DNA of 64,000 nt. Origin: Candidula unifasciata (taxonomy: Eukaryota; Mollusca; Gastropoda; Stylommatophora; Geomitridae). A program made the translations under genes and the position numbers. How positions within the stretch are numbered: the first letter of the stretch is position 1; each line of letters starts with the position of its first letter. The DNA lies in NCBI GenBank assembly GCA_905116865.2, contig CAJHNH020000552.1, positions 1-64,000 on the forward strand, read 5' to 3'. This document shows, piece by piece, positions 1 through 11,200 of the stretch. The notes beneath the pieces were generated by a model. It did no database searches, was not told the origin of the DNA, and saw only the letters and a program-made list of their open reading frames with translations.

Positions 1-190
1 TGCTCATGCGTCTCCACAGATCACGATCCCTGGTTGCCTAGAACATTAATGATATCCCTCCATGCCATCGTTTCAACCCAACCAGCATCATCTCTCTGTC
101 TACCTCTACCCCTTTATCCACTGATCTTTCCCGTTGTCACAATGTTCTCTAATGTCTCTTCTCATTATGTGGCCAAAGATCAGTGTTTGT
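1..190 (-). mobile_element. LINE 3'-terminal coding fragment
   Basis: Read on the minus strand this gives the C-terminal tail typical of non-LTR retrotransposon polyproteins: a GHIMRRD-like motif, then an RGRxR-type basic stretch, then a tail resembling RDRDLWRRM. Frames are broken, so it is a dead fragment cut by the window edge. The same tail type recurs at about 540-790 and 21990-22165. The clade cannot be assigned from the tail alone. Confidence 0.55.
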
Positions 191-534
191 CTATTTCTTA
201 TCTTTTTCAACTACTACTCTAATTCTACTGAGAATTATTTTACAAAAGGTCTTTAACATTACTGATAACAGAGTAATTCCTCTCTCATTGTTACAGTCAG
301 TAAGATTACCTTTCTTTGGAATTTTTATAATTATTCCTTCTTATCTGGGATTTTTTCCTCTGCCAATATTCTATTAAGGAAACTTTCACTTGGTTTATGG
401 TTACATCATCTGCTATTAATTAATATTTTCTGAACTAAATAATACTAGTAAGAGAAATTACTAATATACTAAAGTAATTTTTGCAATATAGTTTAATAAG
501 TTCTACTTCTTAAAGTCCATGCCGTGTGGCGCTG

Positions 535-790
535 GTAGTCATGTCTATCCACAACCTTCTGTCTCATGTACTTTCAATCAACTCAGTCACAAATGATCCT
601 CCATGCCATGATGTAAAACTATCCAGCATCTGTTCTCTCAGTCTTCCCCTGCCTTTCCTCTCCTCTAACTTTCCCATTCCATAAGGGCTTTATCCCCATC
701 TTGTCTTCAACAGACTGTTCCAATTTCCTACCGTCATGATGTACTCTAGTTTTCTCCTTCTCATCACATGACTAAAGCATGAAGATTGTA
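535..790 (-). mobile_element. LINE 3'-terminal coding fragment
   Basis: Minus-strand translation shows GHVMRRRKLEYIMT, then a basic GRGR segment and a tail resembling STRDRRLWIDM. This is the post-RT tail of a non-LTR retrotransposon and matches the fragments at 1-190 and 21990-22165. It is short, has indels, and is not functional. Confidence 0.55.
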
Positions 791-904
791 TCTTTCTGAT
801 GCAGGTAATCAGTTCTCTTCGTGAGTCAGTTTCTTTCAAGACACGTTGTGTTGTGGTTTACAGCTAGGCTGCGCTATCTACGCCTTTTGCCACAACACAT
901 CCTG

Positions 905-1015
905 TTTCAGCAAAGTCCCAATTAGTCGCCTTTTACAACATGCTTTTTAGGTGGCAGTGGGTCTATTCTTATTTTTTTTCTCAAACATGTGGCCCTGGAA
1001 CCCACACGGGGAGTC
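905..1015 (+). repeat. Meta-SINE-like conserved domain, copy 1
   Basis: Contains the core 'agtcgccttttacaacatgc', then 'gcagtgggtctattctt' and a C/G-rich block around 'cacacggggag'. The same core occurs near 21890-21965 (+), 49140-49215 (-) and 54725-54810 (+). From family knowledge it resembles the conserved 3' domain of molluscan/metazoan Meta-type SINEs. The family name is from memory; the four-fold repetition is seen directly. Confidence 0.5.
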
Positions 1016-1400
1016 ACAGGTAATGTGAACAATCAATCCAAATATATTTTCCTCCCCACGACGCGTCAATGGACTGAAAACTATTCCTCCCCAAGGCATT
1101 TAGCATAATGTCTAAATATTGCTATCCGTTGAGCAATAACTGCAGATGGTCTAAGTGGTTTTTCTATATAACCTCTTGGGGCTCTCAAAGGGATGTTTTT
1201 TGCCGTAAATAATTTGGGCCTACTTTTTTCCTCTTTGAGTTGAGAAATGACATCATAGAACTCGGAATCATCCCATTCATAAGCTCTTCGTCCCCATATT
1301 CAACAGACTGTTCCTATTTCAAATGCAGTAGCAGTCATTTAGTGGCAAAACTGAAAATTGCAACTTCAATGGATGCAATCCCAGGAGCACTAAGGTGAAT

Positions 1401-1751
1401 CTTATCAGAACTATTATTTGGCCAACACTATGCTATCAGTGCCAAACATGGACATTTACATCCTCCAATGAACGTAAAATTGTGACAACAGAGATGAGAT
1501 GCATTAGAAGAGCTACAGGAGTTTCAAGGAAAGATAGAATATGAAATCACGAAATCAGACGAATGCTAGGAATAAAGACAGTCTTACAGGTCATCAAAAA
1601 ACAACAAATAAAGTGGTTTGGACACCTAACAAGAATGCCCTGGTACTATCTGCCACAGCGAGCCGCACTAAAACGTTACAGCCGGTATAAAGCGAGTGGA
1701 AGACCTCGGAAATATGGAGTGATGGCATTAAGAACAGCCTTACGGAAATGA
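1401..1751 (+). mobile_element. LINE C-terminal fragment (pseudogene)
   Basis: One frame reads through a single in-frame stop near 1542. It encodes a LINE post-RT region: a cysteine-containing WPTLCYQCQTW segment, ERKIVTTEMRCIRRATGV, then QQIKWFGHLTRM and a GRPRK basic tail. 'KWFGH..RM' plus 'GRPR' is the usual end of RTE/Jockey-type polyproteins. The RT palm is missing. Related fragments lie at 27230-28010 (+), 26000-26560 (-) and 55790-56720 (+). Confidence 0.75.
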
Positions 1752-2266
1752 ATATCAGTTTTAATAGTGCTCTTGACAGAGCTCATCAATGAATGTTACA
1801 TCTTCCTCCCAACACTTCGATGAGATGAGGTACAAGGTGGAAGAAGAATCTACTGCAACTTACTAATGCTTTAAATGTAGACTCCAAGAGATGTAATCCA
1901 TTGTTTTTGTAAGGTCGAGGCGTAACAAGTAAACAGAGTTCTTCAATAGTTTATATTGTTTGAGATTAGGCATTAACCTAACCTGAAGCAATATTAAATA
2001 TTATAAGACATTATTATGTGCATGCAAAACTAACCCATGGATTGTTTCCCAAATTACAATAGATTGCTTCCCCTAGGGTCATCGTCTAGTTTTGTATGAT
2101 TATCTTACCTCTCCGCTGTGATTCTTCTTTAATTAATTATTCACATGTACAAACACTTGGAGTCAAGTCATTATTTGGATACACGAGATGAGGGGAGGAA
2201 GGTGATCTGTGATCTGTAGCCATGAACCTCAGCTGTTCTGAATGCCGAAGAAGAACGGGAGCAGTG

Positions 2267-4198
2267 CAGTGTTGCCACTTTTCTTTGACAAAAAATATCC
2301 AAAACGGTGTCAAAAAATATCTAAAAAGATCTAAATCTGCATGGAAAATATGTAGAAAAAACATCCAAATTGAAAAAGTCAAAAATTACATAGCTTTTAT
2401 GACTTACCTTACATAATCATGTCCTCATCTTTACTGATGTCTGCCTCACAAGATCCACAGGATTAACTTAGCTTGGATAAAGAAGTTGAAGCTTCAGATC
2501 CAAAATGACCCTGGTATGCTTTAGCTGTTCAAATGTCTTTATAAGTGGAACAGTAGGCTTATTTCCCTAGTCTCATCAGGCCGAATTTTAATGGCACGAT
2601 AGCATTTAGGAGGTCAAATTTCATCCTGTTTCTTAGGTTAGATTTGATATAATTCCTAGCACTGAAAACTATTTCTACGTCAGTATTTGAGTGGGCTAGT
2701 ATCATGGCAGACATGGCACTTTTAAAGAGCTTACAGAATGGACTATTTGATGAGGCATCTTTAAATTGTCTCACTTCACTCCAAAACGCTTTAGTTTCTG
2801 TTTTGTTTGTCCATTCAGATAACTTTATTTGGTTAACTGATATTCTGCTTCCACGACACTATTATCAGTAGCCCCTAAAAATTTCATAACTTTACAATAT
2901 TTAGGTATGTCCTTTATTGGCTGAAGTATGTTGCTTACAGAAAAAAAGTGAAATATTTTTCAAAACATCTAGATTTTCAGAAAGTTTCTGCTTCAATTGC
3001 TTCAATAATGAGATAAGGGAAATCTTGACAGCGTTTTCTTAAGTTGTTTTCTTCATTCTCTGTTAACAGTCTTTTTGTTTTTTAATCATCAATTTTTGAT
3101 TCGATTTAATATCCAAAGTGTGGCTTAAGAGCCAAATAGCTCTCTATAGTGCATGTGAGCAGTAAAGTGTTTCAGCAATAAGGTATTCCAAATTCCTTGG
3201 TAAATATTTAGATGAAGCATGTGATAATGCTAGCTGCAATGAATGACGCATACATTTTATAAGTATTAAAGATGGGTTAGCTTCCTTCAACTTGGCATAA
3301 ACGCCATTGTTTATACCAACCATCACTGAGGCATTATCAGTACCAATTACAGCCAAATTCTTCAAGCCTAACTGTTTGCTGATTAAGTTCCTAAACTATA
3401 ATTTCTACATCACACTTTTCAAATTGAACTAGTCCAAGATTTTTGACAAATCGATCAAATGGTCACAGTTTGAAATTGCGTTATCCCAGTGACAAATTAA
3501 AAAACATTGCGACTGATACTTCAACCTTTGATGATTCATTTATCAGTATAGTTCTGAAAAAACGATGTCAGCGGTGTAATATCTTTAAAATGAAACTGCA
3601 GTTTTATGCTTTTTTAGTCTCTGCATGACTCTTTGAGTTTTGTATTTTCGCTTTAATTTCACACTTGCAGTACTCACAACAAGCTTTGGTCATATCCCCA
3701 GTTTTTAATTTTGTCATCATGCAACCACTCTTTCAAAATTTTTTGCTTATACTTTACTTTTGGCATGTTGAAAGTTTTTTTCAAAGTGAAAGCCACATAA
3801 GAAGGTGAGCAATTAATTTTGTTTAATCACATGCAAAAAGAAACGCAAAATTAGCACAGTGAGGATACAGTTAAAACAAAGTTAGTATGATTTACGCGCG
3901 TTTTTATTAATCAGTACCGGGGCTGCCAGATATTTGTGCGTTGACCCCAGTGAGAGTTCAAAGTTCAAGTAATGGCAGTTGTCACAATGTACGTGCCAGA
4001 CCAAAACAAAAATATTGTAGTAAATATTTTACACAGTAATTATTAAATTGACAATGAAAGAAAAAAAATCTATAAAATATCTAATTTCACATGAAAAGCG
4101 TCTAGAAAAATACTTACGATCTAAACGTCAAAAACAGTATCTAAAGGCAATGAAAAAGATTTAAATTTGGATATAAAAGATCCAAAGTGGCAACACTG
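2267..4198 (-). mobile_element. hAT-superfamily DNA transposon with decayed transposase
   Basis: Bounded by perfect 15-bp terminal inverted repeats: CAGTGTTGCCACTTT at 2267-2281 and its reverse complement at 4184-4198. The minus strand carries hAT transposase remnants in the expected order. No matching 8-bp target duplication is visible (flanks GAGCAGTG and AGAAGAAG), probably because a second, inverted copy of the same terminus starts 15 bases downstream (4214) and the edge has been rearranged. CAGTGTTGCCA-type ends are usual for hAT elements. Confidence 0.85.
2559..3775 (-). pseudogene. hAT transposase pseudogene
   Basis: Three conserved transposase blocks appear in order on the minus strand. 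About 3600-3775 holds an N-terminal BED-type finger region starting MPKVKYKQK, with paired cysteines now in different frames. About 3144-3365 holds the central region with IGTDNASVMVG and CMRHSLQLALSHAS (catalytic-core landmarks). About 2559-2774 holds the C-terminal dimerisation region with AHSNTDVEIVFSA and RNRMKFDLLNAIV. The intact protein would have cut and pasted elements with these TIRs. Stops and frameshifts between blocks make it non-functional. Confidence 0.8.
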
Positions 4199-4213
4199 AG
4201 AAGAAGAAGAAGA

Positions 4214-4260
4214 AGTTGCCACTTTGGATGTTTTACATCCATATTTAGATGGTTTCCCTT
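4214..4260 (+). repeat. Inverted partial hAT terminus next to the hAT element
   Basis: GTTGCCACTTTGGATGTTTT repeats, in inverted orientation, the 3' end of the adjacent hAT element (4150-4198). The two arms are separated by a purine-rich AGAAGAAG spacer, so 4150-4260 could form a hairpin. It is probably the relic of a second nested or deleted copy. Confidence 0.6.
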
Positions 4261-4286
4261 GTATTTAGATTAATCCAGTAACAGAA

Positions 4287-6125
4287 AGTGTATTCCCAGG
4301 ACTTTAGCCGTACCCATTTAAGGCTGGGTCGATCTATGAGCTAAATGTCATTTTCTTCTTTAAAATCTGGCTCTGCCAAGGCCTGAATCTGCGACTTCGG
4401 ATTCCCCAGGCGAGCGTCTAGCGGCTATACCAGGGTGCTCACAATGACAGTTGTGCCTACATATATAATTGACCCCCCCCCCCCCTCTCCCCCGTCTCTT
4501 CCTCCAACCAACCCTGTGGCTGGGGAAATTAAAATCAAACAATAAACAAACATATGCCGGCCTGTCCAATGTAGGCTTCATTTCGAACGTCACTGTGCAG
4601 CCCGTTCTTCTTCTTCTTTTTCTGTTCCCTCTTCTTATTCTTCTTCTTTTTCTGTTTCCTCTTCTTCTTCTTCCTAAAGTCCACTCCGTTTTTCAGTTCA
4701 TCGCAGTACCAGGGTTGCCATATTAACATTTTTTATGCCAGATTTCACAAATTTGGCATATTTGAAACTGAACTGGCATAAGACAATAAACTGGCATATT
4801 TTGGCATATTTGAGGTTTTCCTGGCTTTTCCTATCAAGATGTGCTCGCATTTTTTTTTTCATGTTCCTCCGCTAGGAACACGCAGATTTACTAAAAGCAA
4901 TGTAGACCTACATTTAACATCTTTATTTCAGTTTGACTTTGTTGGAATGTCCTGGTACGGACTAACTGAGATTCGTGCCATTTCTTATTGTATTTGTTGT
5001 CTTCCTAAACGGATCGTGACTTCGATAAACCAAGGCCCTCTGTAGTTTATGGTAATCTACTAGAATAAATGCGGGATATAAAACCAAAACCCACCACTGA
5101 TACCAAGTGCTTCAGACTGTTCAGAAACTACTTGAGGACAGAAAATAGAGAGAATTTGACCTAGCTCTCTGTGATAGATTTATTACTTTTACCAGTGGTC
5201 ACGTCATCCCCTCCCCTCTCCCAAATGGAAAGCATCTTATGACATCGCAAGTCTAATAGTAACTGGGGGGAAAAAAACATACCCACGGCTCAAAAGATCT
5301 TCAGACGGATCAGAGGCAGCATATCGCAAACTGTGTCAGTGCTCTGTTGCATCAAGAATTAGTAGCATATCAAATCATGAAAAGTCCGAAAAACACAGGA
5401 TGAAAACTCCGTCAAAAAAGCCAGCCACAGCTTATTACAACAATGTTACCTAGGCAAACTAATGATAAAGTTACAGGCAGCAGAGTTACAACTTGCTGTA
5501 AGCATGACCTGCCTTTGTGCAATACGCACAATTGATCATCTAAGTGAAATTATGAGAACGCATGGTCGGGGGAGTACATTGGAGCACATACAGTTGCATA
5601 TAACTAAATATTCACGCCTATTTAAAAAAAAATATTATATCGCGTGCACTTAAGGATGACCTTATTGATGATTTTCGGAACAAGAAATATGCCATCATTA
5701 TAGATGAGTTGCAATGACTTCATCCCATCTGAGAAAATGCTTACAGATTTTACATCCGAAAAAGTTAATGCTGTATCTTCTACTTGTCTCAATGAGGATG
5801 ACAGTGAAGAATTTAAAATTTATAGCTTTTGATGTGAAGTGAGTACAATGTTACACTTTATTTGGCATTTTTCTGCCATATTTTGGGTAATGGTCTGGCA
5901 TAAAATGAAGTTTCTTATCTGGCAACCCTGCGCAGTACAAAATTCATAACCTTTACCAGTAATGGCGACTTTTTTTGCTGTGTCACAATCACTGCATTAG
6001 GAACATTTCAGTACACACTAAGTCCCCATCTTCAGCAGCCAACGAAGAGTTCCATTTTCGAAGGTACCAGTGGCAATTTGATTATACGTGTATGTCCGTC
6101 TTGCCTTTCCTGTGAGTGTTAAGTG
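4287..6125. repeat. Composite 'P repeat', copy A, interrupted by hAT
   Basis: Its left part (4287-4445) is a minus-strand tRNA-related SINE whose reverse complement runs from a GAGCACCCTGGTATAG A-box-like start through an AGATTCAGGCC B-box-like site. The right part includes 'ggcagttcatcgcagtac'-type sequence, an 'agtaatggcgac' segment, and ends near 'cttgcctttcc'. The same composite occurs at 29935-30600 (copy B, uninterrupted by hAT) and 41553-42460 (copy C). Copy A is expanded by the hAT element at 4710-5930. Confidence 0.7.
4710..5930 (+). mobile_element. hAT transposon, internally deleted, with perfect 8-bp TSD
   Basis: Starts CAGGGTTGCCATAT and ends with TGGCAACCCTG, giving an 11-bp perfect TIR that then degrades. 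It is flanked on both sides by CGCAGTAC (4702-4709 and 5931-5938), the 8-bp target duplication expected for hAT. The empty site is seen in P copy B at 30399-30406, where CGCAGTAC occurs once. At 5462-5740 the plus strand keeps LQAAELQLAVSMTC, an IDHLSEIM segment and, after a frameshift, KYAIIIDE, all resembling hAT transposase landmarks. The interior also has AT-rich 'ggcata' reiterations near both ends. Confidence 0.9.
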
Positions 6126-6303
6126 CCGGCCAGATCTGACAGATTGTTCAGTTGAGTTTACATGATTGGGCTCTCCTTGCAGATCCGGACGAGGGTTGGA
6201 TGCGGGCTGGACGACTTAGTTCAGTTTAGTGGGAGTTCTCTCCCTTGGCCGCACTCGAAACAGTGAGCGGAAAAGTCACGAAACAAATGACATACTTACC
6301 TAT

Positions 6304-6481
6304 CATCATACGGTTGCGTGTAAGGTTGCTTACGGTTGCGTTTAGAGTTGTGTAGTCATCATACGGTTGCGTGTAGAGTTGCGTAGTCATCATACGGTTG
6401 CCTGTAGGGTTGCGTAGTCATCATACGGTTGCCTGAAGGGTTGCGTAGTCCATCATGCTGTTGCGTGTAGGTCTGCGTAGG
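6304..6481. repeat. 31-bp minisatellite inside a LINE RNase H region
   Basis: The start 'catcatacgg' recurs at 6357, 6388, 6419 and 6451 (spacing 31, 31, 32), with a shorter variant near 6304. The unit carries 'ttgcgtagt' at its end. It lies just 3' (minus strand) of the YTDGS RNase H motif and replaces the rest of that domain. Confidence 0.85.
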
Positions 6482-7440
6482 GTTTGGGTTAGGGGTGTTG
6501 GTTAGGGAGCCATCTGTATATACAGTCACATCACTTGGGTGGGAATTGTCATAAATAATTTGTTGAACTTCTGATTCTGCAGCACCAGCTGGCCAGTCCC
6601 TGCACTCATGTCCCAAAGTTATTAGAACCCTACACAAGTCTGAAACATGATCGGACACTTTGACCCACTCCTCTCCTCACCTAAATTTTCAGTCTGTGGC
6701 CCTTCACTTTACCCAGGGCTTCATGCAGGAGGTGCCTTTTGCTCGCAGCTACTCTGAGATATGACTTTGCTTGCAGAACTTTGAGCCTATCTGCAATAGT
6801 AGGCAGTGCAAGTATATATCGCATACATACTACCGGGGTATCTCTTGTACATCCTTTAATTACCCGCAAGGCTTCATACTGTATGTGTTCACGTTTCATC
6901 AGCTGACTCTTTGATATGGTAAGCATGCCAAGTCCATAATCTGTCACCAACAGGATCACATGCCGGAACATTGTGAACAACATTCTTTGTTCCATGTCCA
7001 TTGCTGCCATAATCTTGAGAGCATTGAGTCCTTTTTGGCATTTCACTGCAATTGCATCCACATGATCCCTGAAGGACAGGCTTCTATCAAAAATGATAAG
7101 CAGGTATCTCAGTTTGCTTTCTCTTTTGATGTTACTGTTATGAACTGTGAGGTTTGGAAACCCGGCTTTTACAATTCTATTGTCCAGAGAACATTACAAA
7201 ACAGCTGCCTTTTCTGAGTTGATGACAGCACCCATTTCTGCATACCAGTCAGTCACTTTGTCCACAGTTGCTTGTAGCTCATGAGCTATCAGTCGCCTGT
7301 CTCTCCCCTGCCTATATGCAAGAACATCATCTGCAGATGTCAATATTCTTCCAACACCTGGTGATTCAATTCTACAAACTTGCTTGTATACACATTAAAG
7401 AGCACTGGTGAAATTGCAGAACCCTGGGGTAGTCCTGGGG
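6359..7440 (-). pseudogene. Jockey-like LINE: RT end, thumb region and RNase H start
   Basis: Reading right to left on the minus strand: PRTTPGFCNF, corresponding to the GLPQGS box; then SADDVLAYRQGRDR, the catalytic [FY]xDD box with its first aromatic changed; then a uniform segment at 6681-7061 with KCQKGLNALKIMA, DYGLGML and MRYILALPTIADR, typical of Jockey-like elements; then VTVYTDGSLTN, the start of an RNase H domain. Further RNase H sequence is replaced by a 31-bp minisatellite. Several frame breaks make it non-autonomous. It sits where P copy B joins directly to a LINE at 30600, so it probably inserted after the duplication. Confidence 0.85.
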
Positions 7441-7454
7441 CGTGTACTACTTGA

Positions 7455-8052
7455 GATCAGGACAAGAGGCCAACCAAGAAAGATATGGATACATATCATA
7501 ACCCTTGACCCATTAGGGTCATGAAGGTGCATTGATGGAAGCACTAGCACATAAAACCCGCCATCTTTCTCTTCCTCCGCTTGATGAATAAGTATATGAT
7601 AACTTAGTCCTATCCATTTCTTGATGTTGTCATTCCAGATTCTTCTTTGACTTCTTCCAATGTTCTTTAAAGTACAGTTTTTGCGATTGAATGATGTCTC
7701 ACTATGTGCCCAAACCAAGCTAGCTTGTGACGTTTCACCACTGCCAAGAGAGGCTACTGATGTCCCGCAAATTTGTATATTTTATCTCTGACATATTTAT
7801 TAGTTTTGTGTTCTAAATAACTAATTTGTAAAATGTGCCTGTAGTATTTACATTCGAAAGCCCAAATCTTCTTTCCATTTCCACAGTGAGAGTCCAACTC
7901 TCACATCCCTATAAGAAAATAGACAACACCAGTGATTTGTAATTATTGACCTTGACTGTGATGCTGATTTTGCTTTTCCACATCGTATTCAGCTGCAACA
8001 TTGTGGCTGTTGCCATATCAAGTCTTGTCTTGATCTTTTTGGTACAGCTGCC
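7455..8052 (-). mobile_element. LINE 3' half, left side of a nested insertion
   Basis: Continues, on the minus strand, the LINE whose RT part is at 17068-17330. It contains a GHxxRH-like post-RT region and, at 7560-7720, NRKNCTLKNIGRSQRR followed by DNIKKWIGLS, the usual C-terminus. The undisrupted paralogue lies at 30605-31250. The split point is 'ggtacagctgccat' (8041-8054), after which LTR sequence begins at 8060. Confidence 0.75.
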
Positions 8053-8059
8053 ATTTGAT

Positions 8060-8273
8060 ATATTTGATACTTGCGTTATAATGTGTGCCTGGACAGTTGT
8101 CTAGTTCATGTGCCGGCTGTGTAAGCCGCGAGTGGAAGATTAAAGTGCTGGAACAGTATCGTGTTGTTTTTCCAGTCGTCCATTTTCTGCTTGTCGTGTG
8201 ATGTCGGTTTTGTGAGACGGCAGCGAGCGTGCGATGATGCGAGCCAGTAGAAGATAAAAGAAAGTCATCGCAG
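8060..8273 (+). repeat. 5' LTR, truncated (3' 214 bp only)
   Basis: Aligns without gaps to 16854-17067. The two differences are C versus T at 'ccagtcgtcc' and T versus C at 'tgcttgtcg'. It ends at 'gtcatcgcag' like the 3' LTR. The upstream 540 bases of the LTR are absent, so this copy has no promoter. Confidence 0.9.
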
Positions 8274-11200
8274 AATGGAGAACTCGTCCAAACATTTGAG
8301 GATAGGAAAGTTGTTTCGTACAGTTTTTTTTTTTTTTTTTTTTTCATCGGACACCGGCTGTGAATTCCAGTGGAAGGTCCCGGTTAATCGTCCTCTTGGA
8401 CTTTTGGCTTTCACCTGGACCTGATTTTTGCGTGTACAACCGTTTTTCATTTCCCTGCCTCTTGGGCAGCTGTACGCCGACTTCGAAGGAAGACGTCAGG
8501 CCTATTTCTAGGGTGACTGTGGCCATTGTTTTGTGTGGGTCGGGACGTTGCCTGATTTGTGTGGTGTCCATTTTGTCTCCTTCGCTGCAGGTATTGCCCC
8601 CGGAGTACCCCTTTGGGGCAGCCCCCTGTGGAACAGTTGGCCCTCAAGGGAAGGCAGGGGCAGATCATGGGCATTCCCCGCCATCCAAGGAGGCTTCCAT
8701 GCATGCAGAGCCGGCACATATCGCTCTGGTTCTGGGCTCACCCAAGGAATCGTCACGTCCTGCACATGCCTGCTTAACCTCACAACCGTGTCAGGCCTCC
8801 CGCTCGACAGGGGCTGCGCCCTCTGGAAGTCAGCGGGGAGCAGCCTGTGGGTTTTGGACTTTTGTGACCACACAGATAGGTACATTAGCCCGACAGAATT
8901 TCACATCCTGAATCAGGCATATCGTTATCAGTTTTGTCCCAACACTCGGGCGAGTGGGGTCTTTGGGTGTGGATATTCGGTCTTTTTCAGTTCAGTGCAA
9001 ATTTTGATGGTCAGATTTTGATCCGTATGATCTAGTTTTGTCGGACATTTAGGCTTAGCCATCCGATGGATGGTTGCTGTTGTGGTGTACCCCAGCGCGG
9101 TGACGACGACACTGAGGGTTAACCGAGGATGTACGTGAATGGCCAGCCTATGGATGGTTGTTGTTGTGGTGCACCTCAGCGCGGTGACGACGACACTGAG
9201 GACCAACCGGGGATGCACATGGATGGCCAGCCCATGGATGGTTCCTGTTGTGGTGCACCTCAGCGCGGTGACGACGACACTGAGGGTTAACAGTCTCCGC
9301 AGTCTTTTAACCAAGGGTTGTAATTTTAGCTGTACGTTTGTCAACCCTACTCATGTTCCTAATGAGTTTTGATAACATTTTTGACCCAAGCATTTGGGGG
9401 CGGGCTGATGAGAGCCACAAGGACACATCACCTCTGGGGGCCGCCAAACTCCGAGATCCCCTGACAGCTCTGTTAATGCTCATTTGAGACATTATCCGTG
9501 GCGCACGACGAGGACGTGCTGTAGGGGTCTTGCGTGAGGTTCCGTACAAACCAGGATAGTGGAGGACTGGCGCGCCGAGTGGACGTACGGAGTATCTCCC
9601 TTATACACATATCATGTGAGTAAAATCTGAGACATTGGAAATGAGTTTAGTTATCAACCTGACGTCAGGTAGTACCAGTTCAACATAAGAACGTAAGCGG
9701 GGAAGATCGATGGCGACATAACAACAACCCATATTCGATAGTTCACAGATTGAACAACGTTCGAACAAATTCCAGGCTCTGAATACTGATAGACAAGTCC
9801 ACGTTTAAGTTTCGACCAAGTAATCAACAATCAACAAAGATGCAAAGGAAAGATTGCAGACAGTGACAGTGTCAAAGAGCAATCATTAATGGTAGCAAAG
9901 GAATACAACAGTAAGTCTACACAGAGATGATGTGAGACTAGGGCTGCCCCTCTGCAAAACTTCCGAAGCCTTGTTGTTTGATAAAAATTTGCTGCCGACT
10001 AAAGTGTGGTAAAGTGTAGTGGGAAATCTACACTGAACAACACAGAGAAGCGTCGACACCAGATCCTGTTTTTCGGATCTGTTTTTCAAAACATAGAAAG
10101 ACAGTGAAACACCGGGTAGAGTGTTAACTGTAAACGGAAATCAAAAGAACCACAGCTCTGACACTGGGTGTTTGTGTCGCAGCTCTACATTTTCAGCCGT
10201 GGCAAACCATTTAATAGGAAACTACAGTATGAGAAGCCTACAATACCTCAAGATCAGCACTCATTGATGTCTCGTGATCAATAATGCTTCAAGTTCGTCG
10301 TATAATAATCGTCTAAAACACAGAAAGCAATAATAATAAAGCTTTCCTACGTCCTAAACACATTCAGTCGACAGGAAAAGCATCAAATTGGTCGGTGCAA
10401 ATCTAAGTATCTGCAGTTAACAATGTACTATTTAAGTGTGTATCTAGCAGTGAACTATTTAAGTATCTGCAGTTAACAATGTACTATTGAAGTGTGTAGC
10501 TACCAGTGAACTATTCAGTGATCAATTCCAGTTTATGAAACCGATAGTACAGTGAACAGTACCACAAACAGTATGCAGTTTCTGTAATAAATGCTTCACT
10601 GAACAATTCCTTAATCAGTGTGCATTCAATGCTAAAATTAATAGTGTGAACAGATAAACTGTGCGGTCAGAATTAATTTCAGTGCCCAGCTGATGAAATC
10701 ATTACTATGGTGTTTTAATTTTAATTAACCCTATCAAATTATCATTTCTTCAGTATTTTAAAAGTAGCAGTAACATATTCAACGGACAAGCTTCAACGAA
10801 ACAACCTTCAAGAAAGCAACAGCCATCGCAGAACCAGCTTCAGGTCAACTTCAGGACAGTCAACTAGATCAGCACAACAATATACAGCATTGATTATTAA
10901 TTTTATTTTTGATTTATTTTTCTGGTGATTCAGTTATTTATTATAATTATCAATATTATTTATTTATAATTTACATTGGTGCATTCATTGACATTTATTT
11001 TATTTATTTATATTATTACATTGGTGTTTTTGATATTATTTTGCATTATTCTACTATTCTTTACATTATTTCTTTTTATTTATAAATATTGGCAAATTGT
11101 ATTGAAATTCTATATATTTTTTTTTCATTTTTAAAAATTGTGGGTGTTATATTACACGAAAGTTCAGTACCACCATCATCAGGAAGTGCCATAATTAATC

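Noticed and set aside
4535..4729. Lys-rich 64-codon minus ORF
   Set aside because: It comes from a CTT/TTC low-complexity tract inside the P repeat.
6470..6505. Telomere-like 'gggtttgggttagggg'
   Set aside because: A single short stretch at the end of a minisatellite, not an array of telomeric repeats.
8360..9021. 183- and 162-codon plus-strand ORFs in the GC-rich leader
   Set aside because: GC-rich sequence favours open frames by chance; three frames and both strands are open together, with no recognisable domain.
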